A stretch of DNA of 64,000 bases from Litoditis marina. Its lineage: Eukaryota; Nematoda; Chromadorea; Rhabditida; Rhabditidae. Location: the NCBI GenBank assembly GCA_964036275.1, contig OZ038434.1, positions 25,465,413 through 25,529,412 of the forward strand. The letters are read 5' to 3'. Both the position numbers and the translations under genes were made by a program. The number at the start of each line of letters is the position of its first letter. Positions within the stretch are counted from its first letter, which is position 1. This document shows positions 44,008-54,541 of this stretch, piece by piece. Under the pieces are notes generated by a model. The model was not told where the DNA came from, did no database searches, and saw only the letters and a program-made list of their open reading frames with translations.

Positions 44008-45042
44008 CTAAACAACAACAAATAAGGAGAAAACAACAACACAACACGGAACTTATAATTTTCCATTACAGTATGCACTCAAAAATACTTCGAAACAGAA
44101 ATGATAGATAGAACCTGGACAGAACCAGAAATTAACCACTTACATAATTGCCATTTATAAGTTGAATCCAAATTATTTCCATAAACAAACAAAATGACAA
44201 ACAAACAATAAACAAATCCATACAGCTAATACACATTACCAGTTCAAGGCACAGAAATCACTACATAAAACTCACAAATCAATCAAAGTTCAAAGTTCAA
44301 ACTACAACTGGCGCTACTAGTAGACAAATCATCGAGTAAAGTGTCGCTACTACAAGATAACCTATAGAGATCAAACTACAAGAATTGACTATAAAAAATC
44401 TCAAGAATCACTATAATCATAAACAAGTAGATACAATCTTTGATTCGAGTAGAATTACATGAACCCAAACAAATAAAACACAAGTGAACCCTCAAAATCA
44501 CTAACCAAATCATACCACAGACCTATAACTTGAAAAATCTATCCTATCTTACTTTTGCTTAACATAGTGGTATAAAAAGACATTTGCTCATTGCTCAATC
44601 CAACCCTATAAGAAACAAATACCAGATATTGAAGATCAAACGACAACCTCAAGTTTCTGAAGGAACCACACAACACTGTACAAACAAAGATCTCAACTCA
44701 CAACATAAATAAATACTAAAAACCTGAACTCGCGACAAAATTGCAACAATACATATATTATGCCTATGTTTAAATTTTAAATTTGTACGTTCTATTAATA
44801 ACCGGTCAATCAATCTACACCACTAAAAACAGCAAGAAGTATGGCTATATTTGCAGTTTCAATTTTCAATCAATAACAAATTCTTCTTCCTTCTAACGTC
44901 TAACCGATACTTGGCTTGAATCAGAACTGAAAATAACCAGAAGCACCACTACAATACAGCAATAATTATGCCTACATTCACATTTGCACTTTCGATCGAT
45001 AACCCGTAATTCTTCTTCTAACCGATCAATAATTGGATTGAA
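43942..45042. other. Region between com-1 and pfd-6, including pfd-6 exon 1
   Basis: About 1 kb of AT-rich sequence, with many ACAAACAAACAA runs, separates the com-1 stop (45043) from the pfd-6 start (44007). The pfd-6 ATG is preceded on its strand by TTGTTTAG, a plausible trans-splice acceptor. No other gene is visible. Confidence 0.5.
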
Positions 45043-48000
45043 TCAGAACAACTTCTTGGAGACAGTCTTCATAGGAGAGCCAACTTTGATGAGGCCGCGA
45101 CGTTTTTGCTCCGATTCCGACGGAAATCCAACCTGAAATAAGAAAGTGAATAAAAAGTTGTGTAAGTTTGCGAAGTGTACACTGTTAGTCAATTGGACAG
45201 TCACGTGAAATGTGTTAAACACAGCAGAATATAGAAACGTACAATGATAAAGTGCACTATGCCTCATTATAATGCTAATTTTACGTGACTATTCATATTC
45301 AATTTACTTCTAGTATAAGAGTAAGAGAGGTCGCCGGCACACACCAGTAAAGCGTGACTATTCTAATTCTACAAAAGAAAGTCGTTTTTCGATTCAATAG
45401 CGTGAAAGATCGTGATTTCACTTTCACATCATATCTCATATTTCCCCGGTTTTGACAAAAATGGAGCCAGTTTTGCTATATTAACAACATTACTGTGTAC
45501 AGAGATTAAAAAAAGTCGGAACTACCTCCCAGTAGTGTTCTGGAGTCTTCGGAAGCGGCTGCTCCACATAACGATGACGACTCACCTGAAACCATACGTA
45601 AAATACTCCCTTATTTTGATGTTGACTGATGCTCACCTTTGCCCGATTTTCACCGGGGCATGCTCACTTTTTGGGGTAATGTTATAGATTCTCGGTAGAA
45701 TTGAAGAAAAATCATGTTTTCCAATGACATATTCTTCCTTTCTTCCTTTTAGGGTATGCTCATGCTCACTTTTACCGACTTGATATGAATTTTATTTACG
45801 TATGCCTAAAACGAATCAATGCAACATTGAAATACATTATATATGGTCCAATAATCGAAAATATCATCACTCTTACATTTTAATGTTCGAAATTCTTCTC
45901 GAATAGGGCTTTTTTTGGATAAAACACCACGTTTTTGTGATTGTTCTGCATTCTGCCCGAAACGCACCAGAAATCATTTTCTGATTAAACGAATACAGTC
46001 AAGCTTACCCTCAGACAGCAGTCACACTATAAGTTGAAGTTGTCCGAAAATCGGGAAAACTCAAAAAACGAACTCCTATTACATATTCCGTCAGAATCAG
46101 AAAAATTGGCCTACCTTCGATGCGAAATCATGAATTTTCACCAATATTTAATTAAAAACGTACTAACTTAAATCTCACCGGTTGTATTCTCTTCTGCTTT
46201 TACTCTGGGCTCGAATCAAGAGCCTCAGTGTCCGAATAGCGTGAAAATTCCAAAAAAGTTCAGTTCTCGCCAAAATCAGAAAAATTGACCCATCTTTGAT
46301 GCAAAACTATCAATGTTAACCAATTTTTATGAAAAAATTTAAATCTCACCTGCTGTATTCTCTTCTGCTTTGATTCCGGACTTAGATCGAGGGCCTCATA
46401 GTAGCCAGTGCAGCAGGGACAGTCATTCGCATGCATACGGGCCCTGAAAGGAGAAAGGCGACAATAACTTCCAACTTTAAACACAATGTGAATTAAATAA
46501 CTTATTATACTACAAAATGACGTTCACTTATGTACTTGTTACGTTAACTGATTGTACAGACATTTTACGTTGAATATTTGAATTTCAATTAAACACCAAT
46601 TATATTCTCCCCTTTTCGGATTCTGTTTTGCTACGATTTGAAGTTGATCAATACTCCACAATACATTACACAAATGCCGAGGTTCAAAGACGATAGGACA
46701 TGGAGAATATTACGAACTCCACAGACCCTCTGGTAAAGGGTGAAGAAGGTAGGGTCTTTTAACTTTTGAAGGAAAATAGAAAAACCACAACAAATACCGT
46801 GATTACAAGCTCAAACTACAGCATACCCTAAATGCCTCAGAGTTGTGACATTTTCAAACAGGGGGGTTTTGCCCTCCCCCTCAGCCATTATAAGGGGGTT
46901 TTGCCCTTAATTCAGAAAATAGCTAAATCAGACAATTTTTGAGGGGGGGTTTTGCCCAAATCTTCGTACCAAAAACAGGGGGGTTTTTCTCAAAACGCTG
47001 AGCATTTAGGGTATGAACTACAGACTACAAAAACAACTGACCGATCCGCCTTGTTTCGAATGACTTCTCCATCCTTCAACGCTCCCAGCTTCTCCTCCTG
47101 AAATCACGAAGGGGGTCAACGGTCGAAGTTCAAAAAATCACACATCAAGTGGGTCAGAGGTCACATATGTAAATTTTAATATTGGTCTGATCCTTCAATA
47201 ATGTTTGCAATCATCAAAACCCAAATCGCATCTTCACTAAAGTTCATGCTCACTCTCTACTTTAGAGTTCTTCCAGGCAAAAACACACTTTGTCGATGAA
47301 AAACCAAAGACCCAAACTCTTCTAGCTTGGCTTTAAACTGCTAAATTTTACGCCAAAAGTAGCCCATTCTTTGCTTTTGAATTCGTGTTAACCCTTTTTA
47401 GTAATCTAACCAAGGTTACAAATGTATACCGAAATCTTGGAAGAGAAACCAACCAACCTGCATTTTCTTCAGATTGCCCCTGCTGTGCTTTTCCTTGAAG
47501 CTGCCATTCAGAAGCTCGCGCATCTTTTTCTCGCGCTCCGTCAGATTTCGACTGGCTTTCGCCATCTGAAAATGAAATATAAATTATCTATATTTTACAA
47601 CAAAACATGTGATTTGTGTTGTATTTGTGATTACTAAAAACCAAAGGCATTCTCCAGTGAAGTTTTCCGGATTGCCGGCAAAACTAAATTGAGAAACTGC
47701 AAACTGAGCTCTCTTTTTGGCCATTTTTAATTCAAAAAATCCATAGGTTCCAAGTCTTTAACAGAAACAGACTTCTTTCCGCGGAGAAATCACATCTTAC
47801 TGGTGTGTACTTGATCAAGACATATCTATCTGACAGTTGATTCAATCTTGATTGATTGCTGGACCTAAAAGTAAAACAATTCACAAAAATCTGACCATCT
47901 TGCGTGGAGAAGTGAGATCCTGTGCACGTTTCGCTGTCGAAGAGCTCGGGTTTGAGATTGAACTGTTTTGTTCCTGAAAACAAGAAAAAATATACAAGAG

Positions 48001-51000
48001 TTAAAGACCTATTAACTCATTTCCTACATGTTACACTACATCACAAATTACAATACAAGTATACAATTTTTTCGTTTTGCACAAAAAACTATAGGGTCTC
48101 CCTAGTCTTCATCAAAGCAAAGCCAGTTATGTTGACAATGTGACAAAAACACTTCAACTTTTACAATCCCCCCCCCCCCCTCCAAAATATCATAGTTTAC
48201 TTTACAAAGCCGCTTTCGTTTTGGGGTTCCGCATATATTGTGCAAAACACCGAAAATAGCAACCTACTTTTCACTCTTCGCTCTTACTGAACTAACTGAA
48301 CAAAACAGCACTTGAGCTGTACATAATATTAATATTGTATCTTTTCTAACCTTAATATTATCCCTATTCTTTCTGGGAGACAGTGGAAAAACAGATGACT
48401 TCACGTGCAACTTCGAATTCTTGCTCAACGGCGACTCAGTGTTCGGCCCGACTTTGTTTTCCGATGTACGCTGAAAGTAAAGGTATTGATAAACAAAAAG
48501 CATGATCAAACTACTAACTACAACAGGCAACATCAAAGACAGCTGAATTTTGTCTGGAATACCCAATTTTGGTGAATAAGAGATGTTAATCAAGTTATGC
48601 TCATCTACTGAGGGCAGGAACAATTCGTGTTTTGACGAGTGCAAGACATTTCCTTCACGCAAAAAGCTACCTAAAAGGCTGGAAGAAAAGTGTGTTAAAC
48701 AAGGACGACTATGTGAACTAATCCCAGCGCTTCGGGTTCGGGAGAAAAACTGAAACAAATTTTTCACAGTTCAAATCAAAAGACCGATGCGTCGGGAATG
48801 ACCCACGTAATCGTCCTACCTTGATGGCTTGATGCTAGTTGCAGTTAGAAAAACAAGACCAGAAATGGTTAGTCATGCACATGCATACTGAGACGACTAA
48901 ACCCACACTGAACCTTGACTCGTCCGATCTTCTTTTAGCTGAGGGAGGTCCTATTTTCTTTCCTCCAATCACGTCATCATCTTCTAATATGACGTCACTT
49001 TTGTTGAATTTATCGATTTTGACATCCGGAGAACTCGGAATCGCACTGCTCGAAGGCGAATCGAATGAAATTGCTCGAGCTGAAAATGACAATTTTCTAA
49101 CGAAAATCAAGATGTCAAGAAAACTGAAAATCGAGAATCTCAGAACATTCTCCAGAAAGAAACCCTTTCAAAAATCAAAAACTCCACTTGGTTTTTGGTT
49201 TTTATCAGAGAAAAGACACTGTCTCGACTCTCGAGCGACTTTCCAATTGAATCTTAGAATACTAGAGTATCCCCAATCGTATTTCCCAATCCCCATTTCG
49301 AGGTAAGAAAAAGTGACCAATCTTTTATGAAAAAGTAACCCACCTTTAGCTGCGCTCTCGTTTTTGTTCGCATCCTTCCATTTGACGAACAAATCCATTT
49401 TCAGCTGCGGGTTCTTTCTCGATTTTCGCGGCGAAACACTGGCCGTCATGAAACGGTGCAGTGTCAACTGTTTGGGAGGAGACTGGAATGAATAGAGATT
49501 CATATACACAGACAATGAATCGCAACTAGCGCCCGCTAGTCCCGCGAATTGCGCCCGCGAGTTTCGACTACAGCGTGCAATTTGCGAAACTCGCGGGCAC
49601 AAGTTGCGATATTTGCGAAATTCGATTTCAAATAAAAAACTGCAGGTACCTGACTTCTTTTGTAGGACCATAAATAAAAAGGTGCCATCCTGAGATGATA
49701 CTACCTTCACTTTTTGACAAGAGTTAGCAAATGACCTCCTTCACTTTCGCTGCGCAATGGGGCGGAGGTGCAGCATCCATTGGTTCGTCTCAGTCCGGCC
49801 AATGGACGCTACCCTCTCCCCCCCCCCCTCACTCTTGCAACAAGAGCGGTATGACCTCTAAGTAACTGATTCCTCAATTTCTTGATAATCAGGCATCAGG
49901 GTGAAGTCTGCCTGCTTTAAAAAAGGCCGAATTTTGACAAATATGTCAACTTTCCTAACACATTCACAAACCATGTGAGAAGTAATAGGTCAGCTGTCTC
50001 CTCACTACGATTTGGGGAAAAACTCAGGTCCAAATCACAGCCAAATTCACAAAAGTATGGGGTATGGCTCTTACACTATTACTGGTTTGTGCTTACCTTA
50101 TATGAACTTTTCCTCTTGAACGGTATTGATTTTCTCTTGACCTCCGATTTTTCAGATGTTTCCGGTTGTGGCGAATCGAGCAGTATGATGTCACTTTCAT
50201 CCTGCGAGGAATTTCCGAATAGGTCGTGCGTCTCATCAAGATTCAGTGTCTAAACAAACAGGGAAATACTAAAACAAGTAGATTTCGATTATTCGTAAGC
50301 TCTAAGCAATGAGTAACAATAATAATATAATATAGTAATAAGTAATAATTTCACTTTAGGTATTTGTAAGCATGACGAAACCAAGCAAAACCAGTAATAT
50401 TTACAACTTCCACTTCTCAAAACCTACAATTATTTCAATTTCGAATGTCGAGTCACACTAATAAAATAAACCAACCCTCTGCGGCGACATGTGTTCTAAC
50501 TACCAAACCGTAAGATAGGCACATACCGGTAAATTGTGACTATCTTACAGAAATTACCTGCTTATTTAAAAGTTTATGTTTTTTTTTTCGAAATTGGTGA
50601 TAAGAAATCCCGCTCTCGAAATAAATATTTTAAACACTTACCCTCGGTCCCCTTGGAGAACTTAAAGGTGACGATCCTTTCTCGGGACTCGAAAAGAGGT
50701 CGACGGTAGATGTACACGAGACACGACTAAACGACTTGTGGGGCAGGGGAGCCATGATGGGGCTGCAATACTATGAATAATAGTTTTAATATTATCGAAG
50801 CTAAATAAATCCAGAATCGACTACATCTGAAAACTGTCTATCTTTTGCCACTTAGTCGGACCTTGCTTGTGTTTGTGACTAATCTTAACTCAAACTGAGT
50901 AGTCGCGACAGTAGCTAAGTAGCGGTAGAAAAACTGAAAAACGGGCTGTTCTGCTGAACTTGGGCGAATTTGGGTGGTTGGCGGCTTGGCGCAACCGTTC

Positions 51001-51799
51001 AACATACAGAATTTGTGGTATTATAGGTTAAAAAATCATAAATAACATACACAAATTAACAAAACAATTTACAGACCTGGTATGTATCAGTGGAGTAGGA
51101 GACTTGATTCCGGATTCTGAATTCCTTGTCGATGGTCGAGTGACATCGAGGGAAATACTCTCATCTTCCTCATCGGAAAACACCTCGAAACACGACAAAT
51201 CCGAGACCTCAAATTAGAAAATTATGGAACAGAATAATAGAAATGGAGATTTATTCTATTTTCTATTCTGTTCTCAAATTAGAGACACTTATGTCAAACT
51301 ATCGAAATATTGGCTGAATACTGAGTTAATTTCCCGGAAATTTCCGAATACTAAATACGAATACGAATCTGGAAAACTCAGGGAAATATCGAACCGACAA
51401 CTTCAAACAAGCAAGGCAAACAAGTTCCTTTTTGAGAAATAGTGGAATCTTACCGGTGCGATAAAACTAACCTTACCAAATATTACTCAAATTGACGTTT
51501 TTTCTATAAAAAGCGGTCACATTTCATAAAGCTGTGTCGGTAAAAACTCAAATTCAACCAAAATTTTCGAAAAAGGGTCAAAAAGGGAGCCCGTACTGCA
51601 ATTTTTCACTCACCTCGCTTCCAGTGGCTTCAATTATATCAGAAGTTGGAGAAAACGACCGATTTCGAAGTTTGTAGGGAGAGGGTCCCTTGGGACTTCT
51701 AGTAGATTGACTAGTAGGTTTACTAGTAAATCTGGGAGGGGGAGTAGGGGGCAGGGTATCATCCAGAGTGACCGATAACACACTGGAACCGGGCCTCAT
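45043..51799 (-). CDS. com-1: COM-1, CtIP/Sae2-family DNA end-resection factor
   Basis: Thirteen exons join in frame to 502 residues: 51799-51614, 51207-51077, 50762-50642, 50249-50097, 49482-49344, 49079-48907, 48470-48351, 47973-47896, 47565-47458, 47097-47042, 46443-46350, 45585-45526 and 45132-45043. The family promotes MRN-dependent resection of double-strand breaks; nematode COM-1 is needed for meiotic recombination. The C-terminus is diagnostic: DCPCCTGYYEALD (residues 429-441), VSRHRYVEQPLPKTPEHYWE (454-473) and VGFPS match the CtIP block C-x-x-C..SRHR..TPENFWEVGFPS. The first 400 residues are Ser/Pro-rich and disordered-looking, with many S-P sites. QLTLHRFM (202-209) resembles a PCNA-binding box. 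No N-terminal coiled coil is visible, so an upstream exon may be missing, although an acceptor lies five bases before this ATG. Confidence 0.9.
45178..45316. mobile_element. TIR element, family T1 (copy 8)
   Basis: ACACTGTTAGTCAATTGGAC to TTTACGTGACTATTCATATT and TACTTCTAGTATA. In the last intron of com-1, showing that the family is not confined to the secreted-gene cluster. Confidence 0.75.
46160..46420 (-). repeat. Tandem duplication of a com-1 exon end
   Basis: The 3' part of com-1 exon 11 and its donor (46350-46412) recurs in diverged form at about 46175-46232 with a similar donor (GGTGAGATTTA). The adjoining intron sequence (GAATCAGAAAAATTG, TCGATGCGAAATCAT) is also repeated. In the downstream copy the coding frame is damaged. 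Confidence 0.7.
46823..47027. mobile_element. G-tract element with inverted ends
   Basis: Ends ATACCCTAAATGCCTCAG and CTGAGCATTTAGGGTAT are inverted repeats. The interior holds four or more runs of GGGGGGTTTTGCCC. In the com-1 intron between exons 10 and 11; the G-runs lie on the non-transcribed strand's complement, so the pre-mRNA would carry C-runs. Confidence 0.65.
48692..48825. mobile_element. Foldback element, family T4 (copy 5)
   Basis: AAACAAGGACGACTATGTGA to CACGTAATCGTCCTACCTTG; in com-1 intron 6. Confidence 0.75.
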
Positions 51800-52327
51800 C
51801 TCATCTGGAATAGAAGTTGACGATTAAAGCAGCTAAGAAACTCATAATCTCATAAACATAAATAGCAGAAAACATAATAGGCTTTCCATGAACTGATCGA
51901 AAATACTGAGCAACTGAATAGATCGATTCCTAGAAGAAAAATGCAAAAAAAACATGAGCGGCTAGCCGCAAAATTGCATGAATCCGACTTTTTTCCACAC
52001 AAAATCATGCGAGTTGAACCCAAAAGGGTTTCTTTCATGAAAAATAGTCGGCCAGATCTTGATTATATTTTGACATACATTTAACGTGTGTTCACGCTTC
52101 TTAATTCTAACTTCGAACTTTCCGTTCGAGATACATACATAAATACAACTCTGCTGGAGCGTATTTGACATTCATGAACTTGAAAAAAATACCACCTAGT
52201 AAGAACAATAAATCAGAAACTCATCGACTCAAATCCGGCTCAGCCAAGAAAAATTTAAAATTCCATTGTTTTGTTTTCAATTGTGTATTTTACGTTTTTA
52301 TAGCAAGCGCACTCTTGGAAGTGATTA

Positions 52328-52534
52328 ATGACAGTGGGACGTGATATAAAAACTGAACATTATTCTAAATATCTCCCATTCACAGAACAAAAACAAGAAT
52401 ATTTTAAAAAAATTATCCGAAAAGTCGAGAAATTAGGTTTTCAGCTCCGGTCACATCAAATGCCGCGTAAACGTAGGGCAACCTGCCGACATTTCAAGGC
52501 GAGCGTAGTAAGTAAAGCAGTCGCTCAAAACTAA
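52328..52534 (+). other. Isolated 68-codon open frame, doubtful
   Basis: Lys/Arg-rich translation (QKQEYFKKIIRKVEKLGFQL, then RKRRATCRHFK). No splice context, promoter or homologue that I recognise, but the composition is less repeat-like than other spurious frames. It lies upstream of com-1 on the opposite strand. Confidence 0.2.
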
Positions 52535-52802
52535 CTTGTCTTGGAGAATAATAAGTAAATGAACATTTTATGTGTAATTTGAATTTTCTTGAGACAAGTC
52601 GTAGTCGATGACGTGATTGAATAATGTTGTTCAGTTACGCAGAGAAGAATCGCAATCATTTTTTCTGTATAACAATGAAAACCAGTGAGAATATTGTAGA
52701 TCGCGATGATTGTGAACTAACCTTTTCACTAGCTACTTGAAAAGTATGCACTTCAAATACAACCTATAACAGCAGTATTTACGGTGCGTTTTGCTCTATC
52801 CG

Positions 52803-53075
52803 GCCAATTCTACAACTAACCGGGTTTTTAGGTAACCTAACCCTTTTTTGGTAACCTCTTTTTCAGGTTACCTTGTAGGTAACCTGGAAGTAACCTGAAA
52901 CTAAAATCCGGTTAACGTTCAAACTAACGGTAAAAACCACGTTTTGCGTTAGAAAAAGAGGTAACCGGTTTTTCATTTTAGGTTACCAACCGGTTACCTA
53001 CTGAGGTAACCTGAAAAATAGGTTACCAAAAAAGGGTTAGGTTACCTGAAAACCCGGTTAGATATAGAATTCACC
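52803..53075. mobile_element. GGTAACC palindromic element, family T6 (copy 3)
   Basis: Starts CCAATTCTACAACTAACCGG and ends GGTTAGATATAGAATTCACC, the inverse of the copy at 28193-28464. Confidence 0.85.
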
Positions 53076-53159
53076 GCTCTATCCCGCGGTGGTTGTAGTT
53101 TGATCCCGTTTCTCTGCGGTGAAAATAGGTGGTCGGTGGAATAGGTGAATTCCCTTCGT

Positions 53160-53405
53160 ACTCGAACCAAAACCGACCCGATTCTTCCCGAACCAGTTAG
53201 TTTGTTCTAGAACCGAACCGAATTCAGGCCAACGCAGTTGGAACCAAACCAATTCATGTAATTAATGCTGAAGTTGGCCGACTGCGTAACGTTTATTAGG
53301 GTTTGGTTCGGATTTATTACGGTTTGAGTACGCAAACGGTTCGGTTCCGTACCGAACCAACTGGTTCGGGAAGAATCGGTTCGGTTTTGGTTCTGGAAGA
53401 GTCGG
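53160..53405. mobile_element. GAACCAGTTGGTTCGG foldback
   Basis: Arms CGATTCTTCCCGAACCAGTT and AACTGGTTCGGGAAGAATCG are exact complements at the ends of a palindrome of about 245 bases. Related to 10055-10265. Confidence 0.8.
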
Positions 53406-54541
53406 CTCAGGAAGAAATTTGCCGGAAAATTATAAATTACTGAGGATCTCCAGACCAAACTACAACAATGATTTGAACATTTTATTCAACCATATTCATC
53501 TACAAATGATACTTTATTCAGATAAATATCTTTCAACCCACAAAATGATGGCGAATGAAAATGAACTTCGGAATAAATAGTATAATTCCAACAAATGAGT
53601 CTCATGAAAGCAACATGTGAATAAAAATGAATGAATAAATTAAATGAATATTTAGGCAACTTAAGGTGATGAAAAAGTTTTATGAAATCATCAAAGAGGA
53701 AACTAAGAACAGAAATTCCCGGTGGTAATAGATTTGGTTGGATTATTATTATTAGAACAATGTGTGTGAAAATGTTAACTCAATAACTTGAAAATTAGTA
53801 ATTCTACTGCAGCTCGTTCAAGTTATCAATAAACAGGTATGAGTATATAATAACAGGACAATTTCACAGAGAATACTCTCACTTATTGATTGTGATCTAA
53901 ACGAATTAAATGAAGTCAAGTATTTATAAATTAAGCAGTGATTGTAAAGTGTGAGTCACCGTTTACTTCAATAATTTAGGAGATTTCGATGAGGAATGTC
54001 GACGAAGTGATATTTGAGAAGTGAGGATAGTTGTCTATCGCCCTTTCTGACGGGAATTCGAACCCGCCCGGGGCACCTTTTTTGTATTTGTAACCTCTGT
54101 TCGAATTAGTTTGGCTATAGTCTGTTTCACGCACTCATAACCCTCTACAGTAATCTGCGCAAACTTCCAGGCTCTCTTTAGGTAGTGTGATGTTTTTCGA
54201 ATGACTTAAAACTTTGCTATTGTGTTTTCTACCTTCATTCCTACAAACTCTGAAAGTTTGTGATCAAAACTATAATTTGTTCATCAGAAATAGCCTTCTG
54301 AATATTTTACAGAGTACTGTAGAAGGACATTGATTGGTGAAACGAACTATACTCCATATTTGTAGTTTTGTATCCCGAACTAGGCGTTATTCGAACATTA
54401 TTCTGTGTTTAGACGATCAAACTACCACTAAAGCTGGGCATCCCGGCTAGTCAAATTTATGGTCACGTAATCACGTAATACGCTGAACACATCAGATTTC
54501 GAAAAAAATACCTTATAAACTTATCTTATAAACTATAATAA
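53406..54541. other. Intergenic, upstream of com-1 and downstream of the 54.5-62.2 kb gene
   Basis: AT-rich with no supported gene. A B-box-like GGCGGGTTCGAATTCCCGTC (minus strand, about 54050) is present without a matching A box. Confidence 0.45.

Noticed and set aside
48264..48767. 167-codon minus-strand frame
   Set aside because: Only 48470-48351 is used as a com-1 exon; the rest runs through intron sequence and a T4 foldback.
49168..49710. 180-codon minus-strand frame
   Set aside because: Contains com-1 exon 5 (49482-49344), with read-through into both flanking introns.
54040..54130. tRNA gene on the minus strand
   Set aside because: A good T-arm-like GGGTTCGAATTCCC is present, but no D-arm or acceptor stem could be paired.
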